Shown here: one piece after another, positions 47,009-57,600 of the stretch | How the letters are laid out: every line of letters begins with the position of its first letter | How positions within the stretch are numbered: the stretch's first letter is position 1 | NCBI GenBank assembly: GCA_954871525.1 | Contig: OX940866.1 | Coordinates: 14,035,001 to 14,099,000 of the forward strand | Length of the DNA stretch: 64,000 nt | From: Parietaria judaica | Lineage: Eukaryota > Streptophyta > Magnoliopsida > Rosales > Urticaceae | Reading direction: 5' to 3' | Made by a program: the position numbers and the translations under genes | The notes under the pieces: model-generated | What the model was told of the DNA's origin: nothing | Databases searched by the model: none | What the model saw: only the letters and a program-made list of their open reading frames with translations

Positions 47009-47796
47009 AACATCACAAGATAAGTAAACGACGGATTCACTAGATAAGTAAACGACGGAGCTGTGAACAATTCTCAGCGATCCTGATTCGCCAAACATCA
47101 CGGAACCAAAAAGCGAGTCAATGCAGATGCAAATATAGACTAAGCATAATAAACCAAAATCAAACCAAGGTTCTTGAGTAACACACTGTGTATTTTCCAC
47201 AAAGGTTCTTGAGTTTAGGGTTTAACACTAAAAACACCAGAAACGCTAAAGCAATAACCTAACAAATGCATTGTATAGCACATGAAAAAAATTCATCCGA
47301 TATAATCTAACTGAGGCATATCATCAAACAGTTTGTGTGCATTCAAAAACCGAGTAAGAAACAATACTTTGAGCTGTCCGGAAATGGCTATGGAAACACA
47401 ACGAGTTGAGACCCGATCCTTGCCGCCTCACCTGCGCCAAAAACCCAAAAACAAACAGAAAGAATCGAGCTTCGATCTCGCGCAACTTAATTCAAAATCA
47501 TCTTGGATGTATTCATCGTCGACTTCACAGAAGAACTCGTTTCCTCGCATATTAATCTCCAATATTCATACTAATATCTCCTATCTTCGAATGAATCCTA
47601 ATTTATCAACAGATGTACTAACTTAACAATTTATTTCCTCTATTACCAATCGATATGAAAACCTAGAACAGCAAAAAACCATCTCAAATCCGACCCCTAA
47701 AGCTTCATAAACACGAAAATACCAAGGTCCACCACCAAATCATCACATAAGTTCAACGAAAACCAAGATCGAGCAGAATATCCCTCCCTAAAGTCG

Positions 47797-47797
<1 letters not shown>
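47009..47797. other. Unidentified right segment of element B
   Basis: Less repetitive sequence with a plus-strand frame (47333-47626) and a minus-strand frame (46973-47200), neither with a known domain. On the minus strand, ggcgcag|gtgaggcgg near 47430 resembles an intron acceptor followed by exon sequence, so this may be another captured gene piece. Source not recognised. Confidence 0.4.
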
Positions 47798-47828
<31 letters not shown>

Positions 47829-48052
47829 TTGATGTTCGAATTAAGTATTTATGGTAGTCGGTAGATTGTTATTCCTTGTACTAAAATTGGATTTTTTTTA
47901 TGAAAAACGGAGACACTATACTCTAAAAAAAATTGTATGTTTTTCGTTTTTTAATTATTTTTATTAAATAAAAAATATTAAAACTAAAAAAGGGCTCGTT
48001 TTCAATTTTCGCCCAAGGCCTCCGTAATGATTGGGCCGGCCCTGCTCCGTCC

Positions 48053-49778
48053 TCTTGAAAATGCCAAACAAATCGGTCTTGGCTCTTCTCCACTCCTAGA
48101 GGAATGCTCATAATCGCCTTTGCATCATAAAGAGACATTACCGCCTCAATTAAGTCTCTTTTCCATCCATCCGGGGACATAAAATCGGCCACCCTCCACG
48201 GGAAGCCATCATTGGGTTCCTCCGACGTCACCGTAAACGCCCCGGCTCTCGGAATCCAAGGTTGTTGAAATGCTCTCAAATTCCCCTCGCCGACTTGCCA
48301 ACGAATGCCTTTCCACACCAAGTCCCGCCCCCAACATAGGCTCTTGCAAAGGAACAAGAAGTGACCTTAGCAATCAAAATCCAACACCGATGAATTCGGA
48401 AAGTATTTCGCTTTACGTACCCGGGTGTTGGATAATACGCCATGTGAGGCGACCTAGAAAGGCTCGGTTAAAGTCCCTGAGGTCTTTGAACCTGAGACCT
48501 CCCTCCGTGTTTGGATTTGCGATAAGCTCCCACCGCTTCCAATGTAACTTTCGTCGGTCGTCCGTACCTCCTCACCAAAACTTAGAGGTTAGCCCGTGAA
48601 GCTCTTTGATGCTGTTTTTAGGCCCATGATGTATGCAGGGTAGCTTGGACAACCGCTTTCACTAAGACCTCACCCCCCCCCCCCCCCCCCCCGAATAGTT
48701 ATGCTTTCCACGACTGGAGGTGCTTTTGGACTCGGCTTGTGATCATGCTAAAAGCCGCCCCTTTGTTTCGCCCCACATTGACCGGTAGGCCAATGTACGA
48801 CACGAGATCATCTAAGGCTTGAATGTTGAGCAATAGGGAGAAGCGGTCGGCCCTATCCAGCGAGATATTGTTCGAACAACTCATCATGGATTTCTCAAAG
48901 TTAACCATTTTGCCCGAACCTTTCTCATATACCATCAAGAGGCCTCTAATGGCATTGCAACACTCCTCGCTCACCTCGCAAAATAGGATGCTATCGTCCG
49001 CGAAGAGAAGGTGTGACACCAGAGGGGCAAAGGACGACAGACGAACCCCCGCAAGAGGCCAAGCCTTTCTTGACCCCGAACTAGGGCCAAGAAGATTTCC
49101 GCGCACACAACGAATAAGTACGGGGATAGAGGGCAGCCTTGGCGAAGCCCCCTTTGTGGTATAAAGGACCCCCCGACTCGCCCGTTGATGACCACGGAGA
49201 GAACCGATGTCGTAATGCAGTATCGCACAACAGATAACACCCGCTGCCCAAACCCCATTCTCCTAATCATCGCAAAGACAAAGTCCAACTCGACGCGGTC
49301 ATAAGTCTTGCTCATATCAATTTTAAGGACGAACTGTCCTTTTTTTCGGTTTGGGAGCCTCTTGATAGAGTGTAAGAGCTCAAAGGCAATAGAGGCGTTG
49401 TTCGTGATGAGTCTCCCGGGGGACAAACGCACTCTCAGATTCAGATATAATGGAGGAGAGGGCACCTTTGATGTGGCTCGCCACCACCTTCGTAACGATC
49501 TTCAGGAGAACGTTACACAAACTGATCAACTAGAAATCTTGAACTCTTGTCGGGTTCTTGATTTTGGGAATTAGAACAATGTTCGGGTTGTTCCACCCTC
49601 TCGCAATCGTCTGTTAAGGATATCCAAGCTCTCCTTCTTGACTTCTGGGCCCACCGTCTTCATAAATTTTTGAAAGAAGATGGCATGGAATCTGTCTGGT
49701 CCCGGAGCCTTACGGGGCCCCATTCAATGGAGAGCCGCTTCCACCTCCTCACCGGAGAAGGCTTCTTCAGTGAACTAT
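48053..49778 (-). pseudogene. LINE ORF2 upstream part: reverse transcriptase
   Basis: The minus strand encodes, from right to left, a KAPGPDRFH motif (about 49690), FVLKIDMSKTYDRVELDFV, LRQGCPLSPYLFVVCAE and the catalytic LLFADDSILF (near 49000). YIGLPVNVGRNKGAAF and the connector up to FVWHFQEDG follow at 48050. The palm residues Asp (KIDMSK) and Asp-Asp (FADD) are present, but frameshifts separate the blocks. A run of 20 C (48673-48692) sits inside the connector. The endonuclease is missing through 5' truncation. Confidence 0.85.
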
Positions 49779-50255
49779 TGTTGGTGAGCTATGTAACCTC
49801 TCATTTTGTAAAATGATTTTATCACACTCTTCACTTCTTCACTTTGTATATATGATTGTATATTGTAAACTTTCCGTTATTTTTTTAAAAACAGTTAAAG
49901 CATAAATTATAAAAAATTTAGGGGGTAAATATTGTGTATGACTTCTTAAAACTTTAATATAATAAAACCTTAATATAAAAATTATATAAGAATTTGTAAA
50001 TATATATATATTATCTTATATAAGCCTTAAATTTGAATTTTGACTTTATGTATAGGCCTGGACTTTATATTTTGGTCCTTTAGCTAATAAATTTGTATTT
50101 ATTTTTCTTTCTATTTGACGTTTTAAGGATATTGCAGTAATTTAACACAAGGACAACGTAAGAACAAAAATAAAAAATTAGGGGCTACTATTAGACTAAA
50201 GTACAAAATTAAGATGTGATATAGTTACAAAGTGAAGGACTACAAAGTTGATAAT
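49779..50255. other. AT-rich spacer, no gene seen
   Basis: Lies between the 5' end of the LINE and the copia at 50256. Contains tcattttgta near 49802, also present near 28758 at the LINE's other side, but too short and misplaced to call a target duplication. Confidence 0.4.
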
Positions 50256-50387
50256 TGTAGTATAATGTATAGCTTTGTTAGTGTTTAGATATTCGGTACT
50301 TTTACCGTTATTGTATATTGTTGGAACAATGGTGTAAATACCAATTTCATGAATGAGAAAATTACTTTTCCCAATCCTATTTTCACA
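50256..50387 (+). repeat. 5' LTR of compact copia
   Basis: TGTAGTATAATG ... TATTTTCACA, 132 bp, unusually short for a plant copia. Confidence 0.95.
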
Positions 50388-50400
50388 TGGTATCAGAGCC
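50388..50400 (+). promoter_or_regulatory. Primer binding site (tRNA-iMet)
   Basis: TGGTATCAGAGCC directly follows the 5' LTR. Confidence 0.95.
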
Positions 50401-51500
50401 ACAAATGGAAAAAGTCAAAACCCTAGCCACCGTCGCCGCCTTTTTCCCGTCGGACGTTCTTCTCCGGCGAACTCTCCGGTGACGCGTGCTTCTCCGGCAT
50501 TCCTCCGAAATCATCACGAGCTTTTCCTGCTCGGTGACCATCTCCGCTGCTCCTCGCAAATCTGTTCCAGCGAGCTTCTCTGACCCGACCGATTTGACTC
50601 CACGACGAGTTCGAGCTCCATCCACATGATCAGGCTGCTTTTGTTCAGACCCAGATCCACGAATCTGACCAGCTTCCACAACCCATCATCGAGTCGCCTT
50701 CTCCTGTGCAGCTCAGATTCGTAGCTCAAAGACCCAGCCACGACGAAGCTCAGATCTACGAGTTCCTCCGGCGAGCGCGTCTCTCCGCTGCATCTTCGTT
50801 CTCCAGCATTCCTCCGGCGAACATCATCGCGAATCTGCAATTTCCAGGTCGTCTTCTCAGTTGAACGCCATCTGTTCGACAAATTGATTGAGTCAAATCT
50901 CAGCTTCATTTGAGCTTCTCTGATCTCCTCATCGCAGCCATCCAGCTTGACTCTCTCCGCTGCACGATCCCGCAAATCTCATCCTCCGTGCGACTCTGTT
51001 CCACCGCGCGATTAATTCTCCGGCGACCTACAACTCCGTTTGCAGCTTGACTTCTCACAGCGAAGCCCCTTACTCGAGCATCCTCAGAGGTTTCTCCAAA
51101 TCGAATCTCAGCTCAGTCGCACATCTCGCCGGTGTTCCTCAGGCGAGCAGTTCCGGCGACGCGCTGCACCTCCGGCGTCCAACTTCTCAAGCTTTCTTGC
51201 GCTGCACCTCGTGCTCTCTCTCCGGAAAAGAGAAGTTTTTTGGTGGGTGGGTCCCAAGCAGTCAAAAGAAAAAAAAGGAGTTACCTTTGTCCTTGTTCTG
51301 TGTGTTCTAACGTGAGTTTTTCAAGGGACTACATACAGAAAAACTTCTATTCTCTCTGCTTGTGCCTGCGTGAGTTTGTGTGTTCCAACATCCAGAAAAG
51401 TTCTTTTTTTTTTCTTTGCTTGTGCCCACACGAAAAATTGTGTCCCAACAACCAGAAAATTTATTTTTTCCTTATTGTTTCTACGACCATCTCTTGCGTT
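50401..51500 (+). other. Leader of compact copia, gag capsid missing
   Basis: A CT/CG-rich leader full of ctccggcg words, then (51300-51485) about three degenerate copies of a roughly 65-bp unit with gtgttccaacaaccagaaaa and ctttgcttgtgcc words. No UBN2 capsid motif in any frame. Long frames on either strand here reflect composition. Confidence 0.6.
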
Positions 51501-51755
51501 ATGTCTTCTCGGGCTAAATCTTCTACTCCCGCTCTCTCCTCTTCGACACCACGTCGGGGAAGGCCTTGGTGTTATCATTGCAAAGCTCATGGTCATTGGA
51601 GACCTCAATGTTGGAAATTGCACGGCAAACCAACAAATCGCACAGATAGCTACACGTCAGGTATGAGTCCTCAGGATATAGCTACAACCAGTCAATTATT
51701 AAAGCGTATCAGTAGTGAACTCAACGATCTCGAGAAAAAGGTCATTGCTCAATAG
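51501..51755 (+). pseudogene. Copia gag C-terminus with zinc knuckle
   Basis: From ATG 51501 the frame gives a Ser-rich start, then the CCHC knuckle CYHCKAHGHWRPQC (about residues 24-37) and a short helical tail to a TAG at 51753-51755. The capsid domain that should precede the knuckle is absent. The open frame extends upstream to 51132 but without gag features. Confidence 0.8.
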
Positions 51756-52133
51756 GAGTTTGAGTCTCTATCAAATCCGAGTGTCGATCATACTACCGAT
51801 ACTCATGCCCATACGAGCTTGACGTCCGATCGTCTTGTTAAAATCCGGCAACCGAAAACCTGGATCATTGATTCGGGTGCATTAGATCACATGACAGGAG
51901 ATCGAAGCTATTTTATCACATTCAGGAAAATTATGGGTGATTCCACCGTAAGGACCGCTGACGGGACACTCATACCGGTTGAAGGAATGGGATCAGTTCG
52001 AATATCAGAGGACATTATTCTCCAATCTGTCCTATTTGTTCCAAATATCCGGTGCAACCTTATTTCGGTCAGTAAACTTACTCATGATGCTAAGTGCATG
52101 ATCCGTTTCTTTGCTCTTTTTTGTGATTTTTAG
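51756..52133 (+). pseudogene. Copia protease segment
   Basis: Same frame as the preceding gag tail, ending at a TAG (52131-52133). The active site is WIIDSGALDHMTGD (about 51859-51900), followed by the VLFVPNIRCNLISVSKL block typical of the pre-integrase junction. Confidence 0.85.
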
Positions 52134-53390
52134 GTGTTGGGTTTTGGAAAGGAAATTGGTCGAGGTGAGATGCGCGATGGCCTCTACATGTTCAAAGATA
52201 CAACTTCTCTGGTAACACAAGTTCAAGATTCCAACAAAGGTCATGTGTCATCGAGTGCTAGTACTCTTTCAAATAATGTATCTATCGAAGATCAAGTTAT
52301 GTTATGGCACTATCGCCTTGGTCATCCCAGCTTCCCATATCTTGAAAAAGCGTTTCCAAATTTGTTCACCAAAATCAAGCCTTCTCATTATCACTGTCAA
52401 GTGTGTCAATTTGCAAAACATACCCAGCATTCCTTCCGTAGCATCGACTACAAATCATCAAAACCTTTTTCTGTGATTCATAGCGACATATGGGGGCCCT
52501 CAAGGGTACGTCACACTTGTGGATCTAGATGGTTCATCACATTTATCAATGATCACACTCGAATGACATGGTCATTTCTCATGAAAGACAAAACCAAAGC
52601 TGCTCCGATCTTCAAACACTTCTACTCCATGGTTGAGCGACAATTCGATACCTGTGTGCAAGTTCTCCATACGGACAATGCACGAGATTACTTCAACCAA
52701 ACTCGCTCTCCATACTTGACACAAAAAGGGATTGTTCACATAAGCTCATGTGTGGACACACCGCAACAAAATGGTGTTGCTAAGCGAAAAAACAGACATA
52801 TTCTCGAAGTCTCTCGATCTATAATGTTTGCAAAGTCTGTCCCAAAACATTTTTGGGGCGATGCGATCCTCACCGCGACATACCTCATCAATCGTATGCC
52901 GAGTAGTGTCCTGAATTTTCTTCCCCCTCGTCAAGTCCTCAGCGAAATTCATCCACATCTCCTATCCTTCTCTTCAGACCTACCCAAAAAGGTCTTCGGG
53001 TGTTCCGCCTTTGTCCATGTCCAAAAACAGCATCGATCGAAGTTCGATCCTCGAGCTGTCAAGTGCATATTCTTGGGTTATTCTTTGCATAAAAAAGGGT
53101 ACAGATGTTATTGCCCGTCTACTCGCACTAAATATAACTCAATGGATGCCACTTTCTTTGAAGGTGAGTCTTTCTTTCCCAAATCCGACATTCAGGGGGA
53201 GAATTCTTGGGAATCTCAAATTTGGGAAGTCAATCATGACACTCAACCCGAAAATCTATCACCTTCAATCCAACCAATTGACATTCTAGAAATCCCTTCG
53301 ACTCCTATTCCTCTTCCAGTTGTAGATCCAGTTGTAGAAAATATCTCAGACTCTTCTTCTTGCTCATCTCGGTCTCCTGAACATGTATAG
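52134..53390 (+). pseudogene. Copia integrase with substituted catalytic Glu
   Basis: Continues the same frame up to a third TAG (53388-53390). It shows the His-His-Cys-Cys zinc domain (LWHYRLGHPSF ... CQVCQFAKH), then the core with Asp in IHSDIWGP and Asp in LHTDNARDYF. At the third position the motif reads NGVAKRKNR, where the family has a glutamate in place of the Lys, so strand transfer should be lost. The C-terminal KVFGCSAFVHV...FLGYS region is intact. Confidence 0.9.
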
Positions 53391-55175
53391 ACTTCCTCGC
53401 ATCGTCAACTTTGCCAAGATCCGGATCCGGCACCCTCTACCTCGACTAATCCATCAGGTACGGAAATTCTTCAACCCGTGGTCGATCATTCAGATCTCCC
53501 TATTGCTCTCCGGAAAGGCATTCGTAAGAAACCTGTTCATGGGAACACCAAATATCCCATTGAACGTTATGTTGCCTACAACAAGTTGCATCCGAAATAT
53601 AGGGCTTTTATCACTAACCTTGATAGCATCAAGGTCCCTAGCTCTATTCATGAAGCTGTTCAGGTTCCTACTTGGAAACATGCAGTAGAAGAAGAAATTC
53701 GAGCTTTGGATAACAACAGAACATGGAGTCTCACAGAATTGCCACGCGGAAAATGTCCTGTCGGGTGTAAATGGGTCTTCACAGTCAAGTACAAGTCCGA
53801 TGGGAGTATCGAGAGACGCAAAGCTAGACTTGTCGCAAAGGGTTTCACCCAAACTGAAGGAATCGACTTTCAAGAGACATTTGCTCCAGTGGCTAAACTA
53901 AACACGGTACGAGTACTTCTTTCTCTTGCCGTAAATATGGAGTGGCCACTATTTCAACTTGATGTCAAAAACGCATTCCTCAATGGCGACCTTCAAGAAG
54001 AAGTCTACATGAATATACCTCCAGGACTAGAAAAAGACTCCAATCGTCACCTAGTCTGCAAACTGAAAAAGTCGTTGTACGGCTTAAAACAGTCTCCTCG
54101 TGCTTGGTTTGAGAAATTCACCAAGGCCGTCACTTCCAGTGGATACCTCCAATGTCAAGCCGATCATACTCTCTTCGTTAAACGGAACAACAATGGAAAG
54201 ATTGCAATTCTCATTGTGTACGTTGACGACATCATCATGACCGGTGATGACTCGGAGGAAATCGCAAAACTAAAGCAAGTACTCGCAACCAAATTTGAGA
54301 TTAAAGATCTCAGAACGTTGAGATACTTCTTGGGCATGGAAGTAGCAAGATCAGACGAATGCATTGCTATCTCCCAAAGGAAGTATGTACTTGACTTACT
54401 TCAAGAAACCAGTCTACTTGGTTGCAAGCCGGTTGACACTCCGATGGATCCGAACAAGAAGTTCTCTCATTCCGCCGAAAGCGCTCATGTCGACAAAGGG
54501 AGATATCCGAGACTTGTCGGTAAACTCATCTATCTCTCGCACACACGTCCGGACATCGCCTACTCTGTCAGTGTTGTAAGTCAACACATGAACAACCCAA
54601 ACGAGGACCACATGGAAGCTGTGAACCGAATCTTGAGGTATCTAAAGTCTACCCCTAGTCATGGCTTATTGTTCAAGAAATCAAAGAACCGTGAGGTCAA
54701 TATCTTCACCGACGCTAGTTGGGCTGGAGAAGCCAATGATCGAAGATCAACCTCAGGTTATTGTTCATATGTATGGGGTAACCTCGTCACTTGGAGAAGC
54801 AAGAAGCAATCGGTTGTTTCCCGTAGTAGCGCAGAGTCCGAGTACCGTGCTCTTGCATTAGGCATATGCGAGGGAATGTGGATCCAGAGGCTCTTGAAAG
54901 AGCTAAGGATGGATCATCCAAGAGCTATCAAGATGTTCAGTGATAGTCAATCCGCAATCAGAATCGCCAAGAATCCAGTTCACCACGACCGCACAAAGCA
55001 CATTGAAATTGATAGACACTTTATTTCGGAGAAGGTCAATGGAGGCATCGTCGACTTGGGCTACATTCAGTCCAAACTTCAGATTGCGGACATCTTCACC
55101 AAAGCTTTACCTCGGAGTTCTTTTGATGAACTTACATCCAAGCTTGGTTTGTATAACATATACAACCCAGCTTGA
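53391..55175 (+). pseudogene. Copia reverse transcriptase and RNase H segment
   Basis: Open in the polyprotein frame from the TAG at 53388-53390 to a TGA at 55173-55175; the first internal ATG is at 53478. Reverse transcriptase carries [33 protein letters not shown] and the catalytic YVDDIIM. RNase H carries FTDASWAG, SRSSAESEYRAL and HIEIDRHFI. Both domains look complete. It would only be translated by read-through or an internal start. Confidence 0.9.
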
Positions 55176-55182
55176 GGGAGAG
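55174..55182 (+). promoter_or_regulatory. Polypurine tract
   Basis: gagggagag directly before the 3' LTR, overlapping the end of the pol frame. Confidence 0.8.
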
Positions 55183-55314
55183 TGTAGTATAATGTATAGC
55201 TTTGTTAGTGTTTAGATATTCGGTACTTTTACCGTTATTGTATATTCTTGGAACAATGGTGTAAATACCAATTTCATGAATAAGAAAATTACTTTTCCCA
55301 ATTCTATTTTCACA
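55183..55314 (+). repeat. 3' LTR of compact copia
   Basis: 132 bp. Differs from the 5' LTR at three bases (in the attcttgg, gaataaga and ccaattct stretches). Confidence 0.95.
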
Positions 55315-56521
55315 ATAATACAAAGTTGAGGATGCTTAGTAATGTTTGTCTTGGTTTAGTGATGTTTATTGATTGGCCTGTATTTGAATATTCGAGTTGT
55401 AGTTGAATCTGTATTTGAATATGAGATGAAAGAGAAGTGACTTGTTGGCAATAAAATATATTTTTATTATAACTTCAAATCGAAAAGATTCCTTTATGGA
55501 AATAGCTAAAAACCACGTGTAGGTATTGACTGTCAAATATTTATTAATTATCGGTTGTTCCAAAGGAAAACCGTGGTGATATGTAGAACTTTCAAATACT
55601 AACTAATCCAAGCTACAAACAACCATAAAACTAACAAGGCTAATATACTATCTAATAAATGTCTAATATAAGCGTGGTGCCAATCTTATCTAATATAATT
55701 AAAACAAACCTTTAATAAGACCTCGATGAACCAGACTTGTTTGACCTAGTGATAATTCCACTACATACTTCGACAAGAGGTCATGAGTTCAAACCCTCGT
55801 AAGACACAAATGCGTGCCTCCTTTTCTTCTAAATACATGCTGCATGTATACTTGCTTTATTAATCCGAAATTGGTCCCATGATTGCAATAAAATCACAAC
55901 TTCACTCAGTCGTGGTTTTATTGCAGTTATGAAACCTATTTGACTTAATGCCTGCATACTGCAGTTTGGTGCGCAGTGAAGTTATTGTTCTGTGTTTATG
56001 TTATTTTGATGTAATTTGGAATATTGAACTTGGTGTCGTCTGGTTATGCTGCAATAAAATTTTAAATGTATTGTAAAGTCTTTCTGTGTTTTGGGAGATT
56101 GAATTTTGTTAAAGGCACACCAAAAATGTATTAAATCATTGAAAAATGTGAAATTTTGATAAGAAAAAAAATAAACATCGAGAGCTTTGACTATAAAATA
56201 AAAATATAAGATTTTATGTCACTATGAAAAAACGAATATATTGGATACTAATTGCGGTAATAGTATCCAAACTTTATTTTTTCAAAATAGTATGACATAT
56301 AGGCAAGACTTCAATTGCTCAAATTAAATACCCAAGATCAAAGTTGCATTTTTTATTATTTTTTTCCTTTCATATGTCTCCATCAACGTTAAGTCATTTA
56401 CGAGAGCTTATCTCAAATTGAAGTCTTTAACAAAAAAAAAAAAAACTCAAAACGTGAAAAAAATAGTGTTAATTTGAATTGTACGAGTATAAAAAAAAAG
56501 AGTCAGCATTAATGGAGACAC
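55315..56521. other. Spacer with a SINE-like segment
   Basis: AT-rich and without a gene. The only notable part is the tRNA-like segment listed at 55736-55805. Confidence 0.45.
55736..55805 (+). repeat. tRNA-like (SINE-type) segment
   Basis: tgacctagtgat (55742-55753) fits the RNA polymerase III A box and gagttcaaacc (55785-55795) the B box, spaced as in tRNA-derived SINEs. No cloverleaf tRNA gene can be folded, and no A-tail or duplication was confirmed. Confidence 0.4.
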
Positions 56522-56785
56522 TGATGTAGACTCGGATTATAGGAAAAACGGGAAACACTCTTATTCAAAAAAGGTTGAAATTTTATTCATCATCATTCTA
56601 ATCTTTCTGCTTACGTACACTTTAATATATATAAAATAAAAAGCTAACAAACTATCTAATTCAACTACACCACAAATAAAGGAACAAACTTAATGACAGA
56701 ATAATATGAAATAAAAGCAAATAATTAAGAGAATTAGTCAATAATCTTTGTTGATACGAACGTATGTGGATCTCTTACTGCACCA
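56522..56785 (-). repeat. 3' LTR of mini element
   Basis: 264 bp; similar throughout to 57715-57991 with several small indels. Confidence 0.85.
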
Positions 56786-56944
56786 TTCTCATAGGGTTCG
56801 ATAAATCCGTGATACGACTTTGTCACTGTCACCGCACTTGTGTCGCCTCCAAAGCCGCCGCCGTAAAAATACTTGCTTTGATTCGTAATCCCGTAGCCGC
56901 CGGGTTATGTCTCCAAAACTTCTTTTTCATTAGCCGCGCTCGTG

Positions 56945-57600
56945 TCATTTCTCTGGGTGTTGCGTATAGCCACCACACTTGTGTGTTGTTCTCGAACTCG
57001 CTCTACGGATTCTAGAATAAATCGGCATCCGTCGATCGGTAATGAAAGTGCCTCCAAAGTATTTTTTATTTGTCGGGTAAGACACGGTTGCCACTGTCAT
57101 CACGACCTGGACACCAATGAATTCGATCGGTGCAATGGCTTTTGTGGCTTTGCTTGATACTGCTAAAATATCATCATGAGCAACCTCATCATATACGGCC
57201 TCGGTGTACACGTCGTCATACACGACCTCGTCGTATACCGCTTCAGCGTACTCCGTCTCATCGTACACGGGCTCGTCGTAGACGGCTTCGGCGTACTCCG
57301 CCTCATCGTACACAGCTTCATCGTACTCATCGTACACGGGTTCATCGTAGGCGATCTCGGCGTACTCCGCCTCACCATCGACAAACTCATCGTACGTCGG
57401 GGTAACCACTTGGATCGCCGACTCCCAACGCCAATTTTCCAGAACTTCGTCGTTCGAGCGCATCGCGTGGCATGTCTACCAAAATTTCCGGCAAAAAAGT
57501 TGTCGTGGTCGTCTTCGGTGTCAGATTCGTCAAGAGGGGCCGACTGTGCTTCAGGTCGTTGTTGAAGAAGCGCTTCAACGGAGCGTGTTAGGGCCTCCAC
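56945..57600 (-). CDS. Gag-like frame with Tyr-Asp-Glu repeats (frameshifted)
   Basis: Two overlapping minus frames (57163-57600 and 56945-57463) seem to be parts of one gene separated by a frameshift near 57450. The N-terminal part has VEALTRSVEALLQQRPEA, a gag-like helical start, then an acidic DESDTEDDHDNFF stretch. The second frame has an ENWRWESAIQ segment and then about 70 residues of YDE / YAEAVYDEP repeats, encoded by a minisatellite (57189-57392). I do not recognise the protein. A degenerate retroelement gag is likely from context. Confidence 0.5.

Larger units (their letters stand above)
39057..47797 (+). mobile_element. Element B: large gene-capturing transposon
   Basis: Begins GGGAAACTTC right after a TA microsatellite (39028-39056) and is taken to end at the next TA microsatellite (47797-47822). 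The first roughly 130 bp match the terminus of element A. Contents in order: CT-rich leader, helicase exon, intron-like sequence, L3 exon, tandem array, an inserted gypsy LTR with an F-box frame, more array, unidentified sequence. The right end shows no obvious inverted repeat of the left, so this boundary is inferred from the flanking TA runs alone. Confidence 0.6.
29835..48044. mobile_element. hAT-1: outer hAT element hosting later insertions
   Basis: The ends are caggcccggg (left) and gggccggccctg (right), matching as imperfect inverted repeats of the cagggccggccc type. They are flanked by a perfect 8-bp duplication, ctccgtcc, at 29827-29834 and 48045-48052. Subterminal cccaaggc / ggccttgggc words occur at both ends. 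Sequence belonging to hAT-1 itself is only about 0.9 kb (29835-30105, 34535-34770, 38919-39056, 47797-48044). The rest is three nested elements, so hAT-1 was a small non-autonomous element when it landed. Confidence 0.8.
28789..49778 (-). mobile_element. 5'-truncated LINE, opened by an 18-kb hAT insertion
   Basis: The LINE proper consists of 48053-49778 (reverse transcriptase to the region before the zinc knuckle) and 28789-29834 (zinc knuckle, RNase H, 3' end with a short T-tract on the plus strand near 28781-28787). It belongs to the same family as the LINE at 16383-17506 (shared PPKVKH(V/L)VWRAW, LPTYGALR, GYRLAR). The two halves meet at the duplicated ctccgtcc on either side of the hAT. 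Its own target duplication was not resolved. Confidence 0.85.
50256..55314 (+). mobile_element. Compact copia retrotransposon with 132-bp LTRs
   Basis: LTRs at 50256-50387 and 55183-55314, a tRNA-iMet primer site, a polypurine tract and a perfect 5-bp duplication ataat (50251-50255, 55315-55319) define a 5059-bp element. The LTRs differ at three positions by eye. One reading frame covers zinc knuckle to RNase H but carries three TAG stops, a gag capsid domain is absent, and the integrase active site is substituted. A non-autonomous, fairly young copy. Confidence 0.95.

Noticed and set aside
46600..47070. 156-residue minus frame rich in FMFRQKLFM repeats
   Set aside because: Produced by the inverted units of array B; not a protein gene.
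39057..47797. Helitron identity for element B
   Set aside because: The termini do not show 5' TC or 3' CTRR with hairpin, and flanking TA runs fit other classes better; left as unclassified.
28781..49815. tcattttgta on both sides of the large LINE as target duplication
   Set aside because: Only ten bases, not adjacent to the T-tract, and AT-rich; chance cannot be excluded.
50514..50975. 153-residue minus-strand frame in the compact copia leader
   Set aside because: Antisense shadow of a CG-rich leader with no motif.
55785..55795. A complete tRNA gene
   Set aside because: Only A- and B-box-like words; no acceptor or anticodon stem can be formed.
57130..57405. Plus-strand His/Arg/Thr-rich frame over the minisatellite
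   Set aside because: Antisense of the Tyr-Asp-Glu repeats; the primer site fixes the element's sense as minus.
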